Below are positions 18,424 through 27,270 of a DNA stretch of 64,000 bases, one piece after another. The notes beneath the pieces are model-generated. The model ran no database searches and was not told the DNA's origin. It saw only the letters and a program-made list of their open reading frames with translations. How positions within the stretch are numbered: the first letter of the stretch is position 1; every line of letters begins with the position of its first letter. The position numbers and the translations under genes were made by a program. The DNA is taken from assembly GCF_029433515.1 (NCBI RefSeq), contig NZ_JAQTIG010000001.1, forward strand, positions 434,001 through 498,000, given 5' to 3'. The stretch comes from Lactobacillus sp. ESL0679. Lineage in GTDB: Bacteria > Bacillota > Bacilli > Lactobacillales > Lactobacillaceae.

Positions 18424-19497
18424 ATGGGACTTAATAAACCACTTTTAAATGCACTTAGCGACGCCAAACAAGGTCCGCAAAATTTAATTACTGATGTTGC
18501 TGGTATTACTGTAGGTCACAAAACATTAAAAACTGACCGGTTGAACACGGGTGTAACAGTAATTAAACCTTGCCAAGATAATATTTTCAGGGAAAAAATG
18601 CCAGCCGCTGTTCAAGTAATCAATGGTTTTGGCAAGAGTACCGGACTAGTGCAAGTCGAAGAACTTGGAACGATTGAAACGCCACTGGTCTTAACCAATA
18701 CTCTAAGTGTCGGGACTGCTTACACTGCTTTAGTTAAGCGCATGCTTGCCGAAAATCCAGAAATTGGGACCACTACTGGTAGTGTTAACCCAATTATTAT
18801 GGAATGCAATGATAGTACTATCAACCATATTCGTGATTTAGGTGTAACAGAAGATGACGTTAACGATGCCTTTATGGCGGCTGACACAAGTTTTGAAGAA
18901 GGACCCGTCGGTGGCGGCACTGGTATGTGCTGTTACGACCTAAAAGGTGGTATCGGTTCTGCTTCACGGCAAGTTGAAATTGATGGTAAAACCTTTACTA
19001 TGGGGGCACTTGTGATGTCCAACTTTGGTTTTGGCGAAGACTTAAACATTTATGGCGAACATATTGGTCAAAAAATCACGCAAATGAGAAAGGATAAGGA
19101 AAAAGGCAGCATTATCACAATTATTGCTACCGATATTCCGTTTAATTCTCGACAATTAAAGCGAATTGCACGCCGCTCAAGCGTTGGTATTACCCGCAGT
19201 GGCTCCTTCACTGGTAACGGCAGTGGCGAAATCACCCTTGCCTTTTCAACAGCCAATCGTGTGAGTCACTTCCCAGAAACAGAGTTAAGTTCAATTCAAG
19301 CAATTACTGATGATAAGATTGACCGCTACTTCCGAATTACCGTTGATATTGTTAATGAAGCCATTCTAAGTTCATTAGCTCACGGCAAAACTTTCATCAA
19401 TTGCGATGGTAAACCTGTTTACGGCTTACCAGATGCACTAAACGAGTTAGACAATGACCCAGATGCAATCAAGTTAAAGGAGCAATTAGGACTTTAA
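18424..19497 (+). CDS. P1 family (DmpA-like) aminopeptidase
   Basis: A 357-residue Ntn-type hydrolase of peptidase family S58/P1, related to L-aminopeptidase/D-esterase DmpA and BapA. Family marks are ITDVAGITVGH at the N-terminus, GPVGGGTGMCCYDLKGGIGS (about 160-179) and the autocleavage junction KEKG-SIITIIATD. Ser229 would become the N-terminal nucleophile of the small subunit after self-cleavage. It probably removes N-terminal residues from small peptides in the cytosol. A strong terminator at 19520-19556 ends the unit. Confidence 0.87.
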   Translation: MGLNKPLLNALSDAKQGPQNLITDVAGITVGHKTLKTDRLNTGVTVIKPCQDNIFREKMPAAVQVINGFGKSTGLVQVEELGTIETPLVLTNTLSVGTAYTALVKRMLAENPEIGTTTGSVNPIIMECNDSTINHIRDLGVTEDDVNDAFMAADTSFEEGPVGGGTGMCCYDLKGGIGSASRQVEIDGKTFTMGALVMSNFGFGEDLNIYGEHIGQKITQMRKDKEKGSIITIIATDIPFNSRQLKRIARRSSVGITRSGSFTGNGSGEITLAFSTANRVSHFPETELSSIQAITDDKIDRYFRITVDIVNEAILSSLAHGKTFINCDGKPVYGLPDALNELDNDPDAIKLKEQLGL

Positions 19498-19519
19498 TTA
19501 ATCTCGCCTAACACAATAA

Positions 19520-19556
19520 GTCATGAAGCTTAACTGCTTCATGACTTATTTTTTCT
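19520..19556 (+). terminator. Terminator after P1 peptidase
   Basis: AAGTCATGAAGC and GCTTCATGACTT form a perfect 12-base stem followed by ATTTTTT. Confidence 0.85.
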
Positions 19557-19569
19557 CAGCGGCGTTCCT

Positions 19570-19620
19570 GTTACCGGTAACGACAATTTTACCTTCTAGT
19601 TAAATGCTATAATGGTTACC
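19570..19620 (+). promoter_or_regulatory. dexB promoter with MalR-like operators
   Basis: The perfect palindrome GTTACCGGTAAC at 19570-19581 lies upstream of an extended -10 TGCTATAAT (19605-19613), and a half-site GGTTACC follows directly at 19614-19620. Similar palindromes precede the maltose phosphorylase (29616) and alpha-glucosidase (33131) genes, which suggests one LacI-type regulator, probably the MalR encoded at 33189. Confidence 0.65.
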
Positions 19621-19655
19621 AATAATAGCGATTACATTTTATAGGAGAAAATATT

Positions 19656-21272
19656 ATGACACCGTGGTGGAAAAAAGCAGTTATCTATCAAATTTATCCC
19701 AAATCTTTCCAAGACAGCAATGGCGACGGAATTGGTGATCTGCGCGGAATCATCTCGCGCCTTGATTATTTACAAAAGTTAGGGATTGATGCCATCTGGC
19801 TATCTCCTATTTACCTATCACCGGGAGTTGACAACGGTTATGATATTGCGGACTACGAAAAGATCGACCCACAATACGGCACAATGGCCGAGATGGAGCA
19901 ATTAATTGCGGAGGCCAAAAAGCGGAACATTCGAATCATTATGGATCTTGTTGTTAACCATACTTCAGATAAGCACCCGTGGTTCATTGAAGCACGAAAA
20001 AACAAGACTAATCCTTACCGCGATTTTTATATCTGGCGTGATCCAGTCGACAATCATGAACCTAATAATTTGAAGTCGGACTTTTCGGGATCAGCTTGGC
20101 AATATGACCAGCAGACTAAGCAATATTATCTTCACTTTTTTGCGGCCCAACAACCCGATTTAAATTGGCAAAATCCTAAGTTGCGCCAAAAAATCTACGA
20201 CATGATGAATTTTTGGTTAGACAAGGGCATCGGCGGTTTCCGCATGGATGTTATTGAGCTAATTGGGAAAGAACCAGATAAGAAAATCCGTGAAAATGGC
20301 CCCAAGTTACACACTTACATTCAAGAAATGCACGAGCACACGTTGGTTCATCGCGACGTCATGACTGTCGGCGAAACCTGGAGTGCTGACATCAAAGGCG
20401 CTACACAATATTCCGATCCTGACAGACATGAATTATCGATGGTCTTTCAATTTGAAGATCAGGGGATTGACCAGCAAGCCGGCAAGTCCAAGTGGGACTT
20501 GCGTCCTTTTAACATCAGTGAACTCAAGAAAATTCTCATTAAATGGCAAACTGAACTTGATTATAATCATGCTTGGAACAGTCTTTTTTGGGAAAATCAC
20601 GATATTCCCCGAGTTATTTCTCGCTGGGGCAATGACAACAAGTACCGCGTGCAATCAGCTAAAATGTTTGCGATCGCCCTGCACCTGATGCATGGCACAC
20701 CATATATTTTTAATGGCGAAGAAATCGGCATGACTAATTGTCCTATCCAAGACATTAGTGAAGTCGAAGACCTTGAGAGCGTCAATATGTATCATGAACG
20801 GCTTAAGGCAGGTTACACTAAAGAAGAATTAATTCACGCAATTAATGTCAAGGGGCGCGACAATGCCCGTAGACCAATGCAGTGGTCAAATGAGGAGAAT
20901 GCCGGCTTTTCTAGTGCTAAACCGTGGCTTGCGACTAACCCTAATTACTGCGAGATTAACGTCAAGCAGGCTTTGGCTGACCCTAATTCAATCTTTTATA
21001 CTTATCAGAAGTTAATTAAACTGCGACATGAACATGAGATTGTCATTAACGGCAGCTTTGAGCCTATCACTACTAATGACAACGTCTTGGCTTACTACCG
21101 CCAACTAAATAAAAAGCGCTGGCTGATAGTTGCCAATTTTAGTGATCAAGAAATCGCGTTTTCATCTGCCGACTCAATTCAAGAAGTATTAATTTCTAAT
21201 TATCCTGAGCGTCAAACTCTTCAAAATATTACGCTGCAGCCCTATGAGGCCTTTGCCGTTAGTGTTAAGTAA
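19656..21272 (+). CDS. dexB: Oligo-/glucan 1,6-alpha-glucosidase (GH13_31)
   Basis: A 538-residue cytosolic GH13 enzyme. Conserved regions: DLVVNHTSD (region I, about 98), GFRMDVIEL with nucleophile Asp (about 193), the acid VGETW (about 235), and FWENHDIPR (about 312). Val directly after the nucleophile Asp marks alpha-1,6 specificity in this subfamily, and the whole sequence resembles streptococcal DexB. It should cleave isomaltose-type ends from branched maltodextrins or dextrans, complementing the alpha-1,4 enzymes of the cluster. It is on the opposite strand from the mal operon but shares its operator type. Confidence 0.88.
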   Translation: MTPWWKKAVIYQIYPKSFQDSNGDGIGDLRGIISRLDYLQKLGIDAIWLSPIYLSPGVDNGYDIADYEKIDPQYGTMAEMEQLIAEAKKRNIRIIMDLVVNHTSDKHPWFIEARKNKTNPYRDFYIWRDPVDNHEPNNLKSDFSGSAWQYDQQTKQYYLHFFAAQQPDLNWQNPKLRQKIYDMMNFWLDKGIGGFRMDVIELIGKEPDKKIRENGPKLHTYIQEMHEHTLVHRDVMTVGETWSADIKGATQYSDPDRHELSMVFQFEDQGIDQQAGKSKWDLRPFNISELKKILIKWQTELDYNHAWNSLFWENHDIPRVISRWGNDNKYRVQSAKMFAIALHLMHGTPYIFNGEEIGMTNCPIQDISEVEDLESVNMYHERLKAGYTKEELIHAINVKGRDNARRPMQWSNEENAGFSSAKPWLATNPNYCEINVKQALADPNSIFYTYQKLIKLRHEHEIVINGSFEPITTNDNVLAYYRQLNKKRWLIVANFSDQEIAFSSADSIQEVLISNYPERQTLQNITLQPYEAFAVSVK

Positions 21273-21276
21273 TAAA

Positions 21277-21308
21277 AATAAGCCATGAGATTTCATGGCT
21301 TATTTTTT
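21277..21308. terminator. Bidirectional terminator
   Basis: AAGCCATGA and TCATGGCTT form a stem with a T6 run between dexB (plus) and the macro domain gene (minus). Confidence 0.75.
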
Positions 21309-21807
21309 ATATTTGTGTTTGATACAGTGCAGCCGTTTTTTCATCAAATGCGCACATTATTATTTCAATATTATATGATGCGTTCTTTTGCAGCCAGCTA
21401 TTAACCGCTCTAAAAGCAATCATCGCTGCTCGCCGTTCTGGAAAGCTGTAAGCACCCGTCGAAATTGCTGGGAAAGCAATACTATGCAGGTGATATTCTT
21501 CAGCTAGATCTAGACAGTTAATGTAGCAGGCGCGCAAAAACGAATCATCACTTGCCCGCCCCGAGTAAATCGGTCCAACTGTATGAATCACAAATTTAGC
21601 TGGTAAATGATAACCCTTAGTTATTTTTGCCTGACCCGTTTCACAGCCATGCAAAGTGCGACATTCCTCAAGTAATTCCGGTCCAGCGGCCTTGTGAATT
21701 GCACCATCAACGCCTAACCCACCTAGCAAAGTCTTGTTGGCTGCATTAACAATTGCATCAACTTTTAACGTTGTAATGTCAGCTTGAATAATTTTAATTG
21801 TTGCCAT
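21307..21807 (-). CDS. Macro domain protein (O-acetyl-ADP-ribose deacetylase type)
   Basis: A 166-residue single macro domain. The ADP-ribose-binding motifs are [22 protein letters not shown] split over residues 17-38, the HTVGP strand, and the phosphate loop [10 protein letters not shown] (about 113-122). YmdB/MacroD-type proteins remove ADP-ribose or O-acetyl groups. It is monocistronic, with no DarT or sirtuin gene beside it, so a general metabolic role is more likely than a toxin-antitoxin role. Confidence 0.9.
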   Translation of the reverse strand: MATIKIIQADITTLKVDAIVNAANKTLLGGLGVDGAIHKAAGPELLEECRTLHGCETGQAKITKGYHLPAKFVIHTVGPIYSGRASDDSFLRACYINCLDLAEEYHLHSIAFPAISTGAYSFPERRAAMIAFRAVNSWLQKNASYNIEIIMCAFDEKTAALYQTQI

Positions 21808-21857
21808 TATTTACCTCCACTTTCTCTATATTTTACCCCAACTTAAACTCTAGCCAT

Positions 21858-21894
21858 GCAAAAAAGTGCAGCCATATTAGCTGCACTTTTAATA
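21858..21894. terminator. Terminator of the mal transport operon
   Basis: AAAAGTGCAGC and GCTGCACTTTT flank a seven-base loop, between malG and the macro domain gene. Confidence 0.8.
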
Positions 21895-21903
21895 AATAGA
21901 TAT

Positions 21904-22764
21904 TTATCCTTTTTCTGCACCAGCGGTAATCCCGTTGACGTAGAACTTTTGCATGAAGATAAATAAAATTGTAATCGGAATTGCAATAATTACACATCCT
22001 GCCACAAATTCCGCAAAGTATGCTGTGGCATTACCCTTAGAATTATGTACCATATTGTACAAACCATAAGCAATAGTGTAATTCTTCGCATTACCTGAGG
22101 TTGATAAGATAATACCTGAGAAAATGAAGTCAGTCCACGGACCGATAAAAGCGGTCAGTGCTGTATAAACAATCATCGGTTTAGCCAATGGCAAATCAAT
22201 ATGCGTAAAAATTTGCAATTTGGTTGCACCATCAATTTCCGCAGCCTCATCAATCGAAAACGGTACGGTATCAAAGAAGCCTTTAGCAACATAGAAGCCC
22301 AAGCCGGCACCACCGACATAAACTAGCAGCAAGCCGCCCAAGTTTAACATGTTCAAGCCCTTCAAAATATAGTAGAGAGCAATCATTGACATGAAGCCTG
22401 GGAACATCCCTAATACCAAAGCAATCTGCATGAATGGCTTTCTAAATGAAAAGCGTAGACGTGACAAAACGAAAGCTACAGAAATTGTTAAAAACGTGGA
22501 AATAATCATTGAAAAAATGGAAATAATTAACGTATTAATAATCCAATTAACCAGCGGATATTGAGGATTATTAAAAATGCCAATATAATTCTGTAATGTA
22601 AATTGCTCTGGCCAAAAAGTTGAAACAAATCCGGTATTATTGTATGAAAAGCTGGCCAAAATAATCCAAACAATCGGCAAAATCCACACAACAGCTAAAA
22701 TTGTTAATAGTAAATAACGGAAAATTAGCGAAAGGCGTCTTTGATTTTGATAAGATTTCATCAT
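21904..22764 (-). CDS. malG: Maltose/maltodextrin ABC permease MalG
   Basis: A 286-residue inner membrane permease with six helices. The cytoplasmic EAA loop that contacts the ATPase reads IDEAAEIDGATKLQIFTHIDLPL (split near residues 176-198). It overlaps the end of malF by one base, so translation is coupled. It pairs with MalF to form the channel of the MalEFG-MsmK importer. Confidence 0.9.
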   Translation of the reverse strand: MMKSYQNQRRLSLIFRYLLLTILAVVWILPIVWIILASFSYNNTGFVSTFWPEQFTLQNYIGIFNNPQYPLVNWIINTLIISIFSMIISTFLTISVAFVLSRLRFSFRKPFMQIALVLGMFPGFMSMIALYYILKGLNMLNLGGLLLVYVGGAGLGFYVAKGFFDTVPFSIDEAAEIDGATKLQIFTHIDLPLAKPMIVYTALTAFIGPWTDFIFSGIILSTSGNAKNYTIAYGLYNMVHNSKGNATAYFAEFVAGCVIIAIPITILFIFMQKFYVNGITAGAEKG

Positions 22765-24122
22765 TAGCCCTCCTTGTAAGCATTAGTATGACGATACGCA
22801 ATCAATGAGAAGACTGCACTAATAATAAAGATTAAGATACCTAAGACTGCAGATGCGTTGTACTTTTGCTCTTGACCAAAGGTCAAATTGTAAAGCCAAG
22901 TAACCAGCAAGTCAGTTGATCCAGCACCATTGTAACTATTATTCATTGGCGCACCACCAGTTAACAAGAAAATAACGTTAAAGTTGTTGATGTTACCAAT
23001 GAACTGTTGGATTAATGATGGTGCCATCACAAACAAAATTTGTGGAAATGTAATTGACTTGAAGACCTGAATTGCATTCGCACCGTCAATCTTGGCAGCT
23101 TCAATTTGATCAGTTGGCAGGTTCTGAATAATTGCAGTTGAAATGAGCATTGATACGGGAATACCAATCCACATGTTAACCACAATAACTGTTATTCTAG
23201 CTACTAATGGCGTTGCCTGATTATCAATAAAGTGAATCGGATGCGCAATCAACCCAATATTCATCAAAATACTGTTAAATGCACCCTGGTAATCTAAAAA
23301 TTGCGCAACCATTAATAATGAAACAAATGATGGTACAGCCCAAACAATTACAAAAATTGTTCGCCAAACTCCTTTAAATTTAATCCCTTTAGATTCAATT
23401 AACAAAGCTAATAAAACACCAAAGAAAAAGGTAGTTACAGTAGCTGCTACTGCCCAAACTAATGTCCAACCTAATACTGGAAAAAATGTTCCAGACAAGT
23501 CACCGCTGATAACATTGCCGAATGCTTGGAAACCAGTCCAAGAAAAAGCAATCGGATGTTGACGATCATAATTCGTGAAAGCCATTGAAATCATGAAAAT
23601 TGTTGGCAAAATTGTAAAGCTTAAAATTCCCACAATTGGAAAAGCCATCAAAGTATCATGCAGACGAGCATCAAACAGGTTAGCTAATTCTTCTTTGTTG
23701 GTCATAATATGTTGACCATCACGCTTAAGGGCGTAATTTTTTCTCGTTGACCTTAGATTAACAATATATAGGTAAATCATCCCCATACAGACAATCAAGG
23801 CTAGCAGGCCAAACAACAAAATCAAAACAGAATTTGATGGTTGCTTAGTAATATAGACTCCCTGGGCTTTATCAAAGACAACTTTTTTAGTCTTATTAGG
23901 GCCCAAGTTCGTCATCATTGCCATTGCTGAAATACCACCGAAAACCAGCCAGACAATAAAGGCAACTTCGGCAATTAGCATTGAAAGACCTTTAATCCAT
24001 TGCTTATTTTCTAAGGCATTACTACCCATAATAAAGAACGATAATTTTGTGGCAACACTGCCTTTAGACCAAACTTCATGAAAAGTTGCTGCAGGAGCTG
24101 CATGCTTTTTCTTTCTAAACAT
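22764..24122 (-). CDS. malF: Maltose/maltodextrin ABC permease MalF
   Basis: A 452-residue permease. The N-terminal helices and an extra loop (about 40-130) precede the BPD_transp_1 core, with the EAA loop IEAAKIDGANAIQVFKSITF near residue 345. A stem-loop lies between malE and malF. MalF works with MalG and the lipoprotein MalE in maltodextrin uptake. Confidence 0.9.
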   Translation of the reverse strand: MFRKKKHAAPAATFHEVWSKGSVATKLSFFIMGSNALENKQWIKGLSMLIAEVAFIVWLVFGGISAMAMMTNLGPNKTKKVVFDKAQGVYITKQPSNSVLILLFGLLALIVCMGMIYLYIVNLRSTRKNYALKRDGQHIMTNKEELANLFDARLHDTLMAFPIVGILSFTILPTIFMISMAFTNYDRQHPIAFSWTGFQAFGNVISGDLSGTFFPVLGWTLVWAVAATVTTFFFGVLLALLIESKGIKFKGVWRTIFVIVWAVPSFVSLLMVAQFLDYQGAFNSILMNIGLIAHPIHFIDNQATPLVARITVIVVNMWIGIPVSMLISTAIIQNLPTDQIEAAKIDGANAIQVFKSITFPQILFVMAPSLIQQFIGNINNFNVIFLLTGGAPMNNSYNGAGSTDLLVTWLYNLTFGQEQKYNASAVLGILIFIISAVFSLIAYRHTNAYKEG

Positions 24123-24137
24123 AATTTCCCCTCTTTT

Positions 24138-24178
24138 TAAGTAAGAAAAGGTTGGACATCAATCCCAACCTTTTCACT
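24138..24178 (-). promoter_or_regulatory. Intercistronic hairpin between malE and malF
   Basis: AAAAGGTTGG and CCAACCTTTT form a stem between the malE stop and the malF start. It is a partial terminator or RNA-protecting hairpin, which would give more MalE than permease, as is common in binding-protein operons. Confidence 0.65.
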
Positions 24179-24189
24179 TACAAGATTAA

Positions 24190-25410
24190 CTATTTCTTTT
24201 CTGAAGTCTTTTCCAATTTAGCAAGTTGTGTCTTGTATTGTGCAGGCTTAACTTTACCGTCGTATGCACCATTGATTAGTGGTGGAACACCATTCCAGAA
24301 TTCTGCCATTTGTGGTAATTTTGGCATTAAGACTGAATTATTTGGTTGTGACATTTCAATAACAGCTGTAGCTACAGGGTCGCTCTTAACTTCTGGAGCT
24401 GTAATTGCACTCTTGAGAACTGGGATTTGACCAGCTGCCTTATGTGTAATTAACTGGGCCTTCTTATTAGTAATGAATGCTGCAAGTTCAGCAGCTGCCT
24501 TTGGATACTTAGTATGTGCATTAACAGCGAAGCCTTCAATACCTAAGAATGCTTCCATTTGAACATCTTTGCCACCAACATTAATCATTGGATATTTAGC
24601 AACGCCAAAGTTCTTACCTAAAATCTTCTTAATGTTAGCTGCGTTCCATGGTCCATCAAGAATTGCTTGAGCATTACCCTTCTTCAATTGGTTTAACGCA
24701 TTTGAAGTTTGCATTACACCCTTGTTGTTTCTTTGCTCAGCAAACCATTTCAAAGCATTAACACCATTTTGTGAATTATAAGTTGAGCCCTTTACATCTT
24801 CACCATTGTCACCATACAACTTAGTTCCTGCTGAGAAGAATACTGGCCACATAACATAAGCATTTGTAAAGTCGGTTGCAACTACACCTTTAGAAGTCAA
24901 TGTCTTCCAGTTCTTAACATCACTAGGTGAGAACTTAGATTTATTATAGTAAATCGTTTGTGCCTGTTGAGCGTATGGATATGCATAAACCTTGCCCTTC
25001 CAAGTTACACCCTTAACAGCAGAAGCTACATAATTAGCCTTAATATTCTTAGTGTCAGTTGGTGATAGTGGGTTAATGTAACCTGAATCAGCCATTTGGC
25101 CTAAGTGATCGTTTGGTGCTTCAAAAACATCAGCAGCTTTTGATGGGTCCTTACCAACGTCAGTTTTCGCATTAGCTGAACCTGTTGGACTTTGGGTTAC
25201 ACGAACCTTAATATCCTTATGTTCTTTGGTAAAGTCTTTAACGATTTGCTTATAATATGGCACCTGGTTAGTGTCAACCCACAAGGTTAAATTACCGCTG
25301 TCGCTTCCCTTACTACTTGATGAACTTGAGCCGCCATTAGAACATGCAGCTAGTGTCATTGCAGCCAAAATAGCTGTACTACTTAAAGCAACTTTCTTCC
25401 AAATTTTCAT
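24190..25410 (-). CDS. malE: Maltose/maltodextrin-binding lipoprotein MalE
   Basis: A 406-residue solute-binding lipoprotein. The signal peptide ends in the lipobox LAAC (Cys near residue 23), followed by a Ser-rich linker and a family 1 binding domain that includes the typical AILDGPWNAANIKKILGKNF stretch. It is anchored outside the membrane and passes maltodextrins to MalFG. It has an AGGAGGT site before its ATG. Confidence 0.9.
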   Translation of the reverse strand: MKIWKKVALSSTAILAAMTLAACSNGGSSSSSSKGSDSGNLTLWVDTNQVPYYKQIVKDFTKEHKDIKVRVTQSPTGSANAKTDVGKDPSKAADVFEAPNDHLGQMADSGYINPLSPTDTKNIKANYVASAVKGVTWKGKVYAYPYAQQAQTIYYNKSKFSPSDVKNWKTLTSKGVVATDFTNAYVMWPVFFSAGTKLYGDNGEDVKGSTYNSQNGVNALKWFAEQRNNKGVMQTSNALNQLKKGNAQAILDGPWNAANIKKILGKNFGVAKYPMINVGGKDVQMEAFLGIEGFAVNAHTKYPKAAAELAAFITNKKAQLITHKAAGQIPVLKSAITAPEVKSDPVATAVIEMSQPNNSVLMPKLPQMAEFWNGVPPLINGAYDGKVKPAQYKTQLAKLEKTSEKK

Positions 25411-25481
25411 GTTAGTTACCTCCTAAATAAAAATAACATGTTTTTTAAAGCCAATGATTACCAAATCATTGATTGATTAAC

Positions 25482-26588
25482 TTAATTAACAATTGCCAAG
25501 GTCGTATTCTTATCAAAGAAGTGCGCCTTATTAACATCAAAGCCCATTCTGACTTTTTCACCTGGTTGGTAAAGGTCACGAGCATTAATGTTAGCTACAA
25601 ATTCAGTTTCATCTACCTTTTGGTATAACTGAATTGTGGCCCCGAGCAATTCTGAAACAACTACTGTTGAATCAACTGCTGAATCTGGCCATGTTTCCAA
25701 GAATGCCTGTTCCGCATGAATATCTTCTGGCCGAATACCGAAAACAACATCACGGTCGTTATAGCCATTTTCTTCAAGCAATTTTGCCTTACCTTCCGGA
25801 ACGGCAATCTTTAAGCCCTTGCCATCCGAAATCCAGCCATCATGATAATGAACATTAAAGAAGTTCATTTGTGGGGAGCCGATAAAGCCGGCAACAAACT
25901 GGTTAATTGGGTGATTATAAACTTCCTGCGGCGTCCCAATTTGTTCGATTTTACCAACCGACATTACAACTACGCGATCTGCCAATGTCATGGCTTCTGT
26001 TTGATCGTGAGTAACATAGATTGTTGTTGTACCTAAATCTTGGTGCAGTTTAGCAATTTCTGCCCGCATCGACACCCGCAATTTAGCATCCAAGTTAGAT
26101 AAAGGCTCATCCATTAAGAAAATCGGTGCATCACGCACAATCGCTCTTCCTAATGCCACTCTTTGTCGTTGACCACCAGATAGTTCTGCAGGCTTCTTAT
26201 CCAAGTATTCCTGCAAGTTCAAGATTTCTGAAGCATGGTGAACTCGTTGATCAATCTCGGATTTTTTATAATGACGTAATTTAAGGCCAAAGGCCATGTT
26301 GTCATAGATTGACATGTGGGGATACAACGCGTAGTTTTGGAAAACCATCGCAATATGCCGGTCTTTGGGAGCAACATCATTCATTACCTGATGATCAACT
26401 TCCATCGTTCCCTTGCTAATGTCTTCTAGCCCAGCAATCATTCTCAAAGTAGTCGATTTACCACACCCTGATGGGCCAACAAAAACGATAAATTCTTTAT
26501 CTTTAATGTGTAAATCAAAATCATTAACAGAATATTGATCATTACCCTCATATTTTTTGTACATATGGTTTAAATCAACTTCAACCAT
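25482..26588 (-). CDS. msmK: Sugar ABC transporter ATPase (MsmK/MalK type)
   Basis: About 368 residues. Walker A is GPSGCGKST (near 38), the signature LSGGQRQRVALGRA (near 133) and Walker B IFLMDEPLSNLD. A C-terminal TOBE regulatory domain follows. The ORF is open to 26621, but I choose ATG at 26588, which begins MVEVDLNHMYKKY and lies four bases after the beta-phosphoglucomutase stop. It energises MalEFG and may also serve other sugar importers. Confidence 0.92.
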   Translation of the reverse strand: MVEVDLNHMYKKYEGNDQYSVNDFDLHIKDKEFIVFVGPSGCGKSTTLRMIAGLEDISKGTMEVDHQVMNDVAPKDRHIAMVFQNYALYPHMSIYDNMAFGLKLRHYKKSEIDQRVHHASEILNLQEYLDKKPAELSGGQRQRVALGRAIVRDAPIFLMDEPLSNLDAKLRVSMRAEIAKLHQDLGTTTIYVTHDQTEAMTLADRVVVMSVGKIEQIGTPQEVYNHPINQFVAGFIGSPQMNFFNVHYHDGWISDGKGLKIAVPEGKAKLLEENGYNDRDVVFGIRPEDIHAEQAFLETWPDSAVDSTVVVSELLGATIQLYQKVDETEFVANINARDLYQPGEKVRMGFDVNKAHFFDKNTTLAIVN

Positions 26589-26592
26589 TCTT

Positions 26593-27270
26593 TTACCTAC
26601 TTTCTTCTGGCCCTTTAGCAAAAACGGCCATTATTTCATCCAACTTCAATTCTTTTGTGGTTGTCACGATATAATCAGCTTGCTTCAGTAGCTGCCGATT
26701 ACCAATGCCAACAGCAAATTGACCTGCTGCCTTAATCGCTTCTACACCCGCTGCAGCATCCTCAAAACTGATTACTTCATCTGTTGCAAGTCCCAAAAGT
26801 TCTTGTGCCTTGACGTAAATTTCAGGATCAGGCTTACCGCGATGTAACGTTGCCGGATCAACAATGTCATCGAACTGGTCCGCAATCCCTAACTTATTCA
26901 GAATTTTAGGGGCATTCTTAGAAGCCGAGGCAATACACATTTTTAATCCTGCATCCTGGGCATCCCTTAATAAATCGGAAATTCCTGGCAAAATATCTTG
27001 CGGCGTCATTGTTTGCACTTGCTGTAAAAACTTTTCGTTCTTTTGTTCAGCGAACTTGTCTTTTTGCTCAGAAGTGTACTTATCTTCTTGATTACCGTAA
27101 TGCAAAATCAAATTAAGTGAATCCATTCGCGAAATTCCCCGCAGCGAATCCAGCTGTGCTGAAGTAAGATTAATCCCCAATTCTTGCGCTAAATTATTCC
27201 AAGCTGCTAAGTGAAACTTGGCAGAATCTGTTAACACACCATCTAAATCAAAAATTAGTCCTTTAAGCAC
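26593..27270 (-). CDS. pgmB: Beta-phosphoglucomutase
   Basis: A 225-residue HAD-fold enzyme. The nucleophile motif is FDLDGVLTD (Asp8/Asp10), the cap has LRGISRMDSL, and the late motif is SFEDAAAGVEAI. It converts the beta-glucose 1-phosphate released by maltose phosphorylase to glucose 6-phosphate. It overlaps the end of that gene by 16 bases, which fits the pathway and coupled translation. Confidence 0.93.
   Translation of the reverse strand: MLKGLIFDLDGVLTDSAKFHLAAWNNLAQELGINLTSAQLDSLRGISRMDSLNLILHYGNQEDKYTSEQKDKFAEQKNEKFLQQVQTMTPQDILPGISDLLRDAQDAGLKMCIASASKNAPKILNKLGIADQFDDIVDPATLHRGKPDPEIYVKAQELLGLATDEVISFEDAAAGVEAIKAAGQFAVGIGNRQLLKQADYIVTTTKELKLDEIMAVFAKGPEESR

Noticed and set aside
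21307-21807. Macro domain protein as a DarG-type antitoxin
   Set aside because: There is no DarT gene next to it and the protein is a single macro domain of the deacetylase type.
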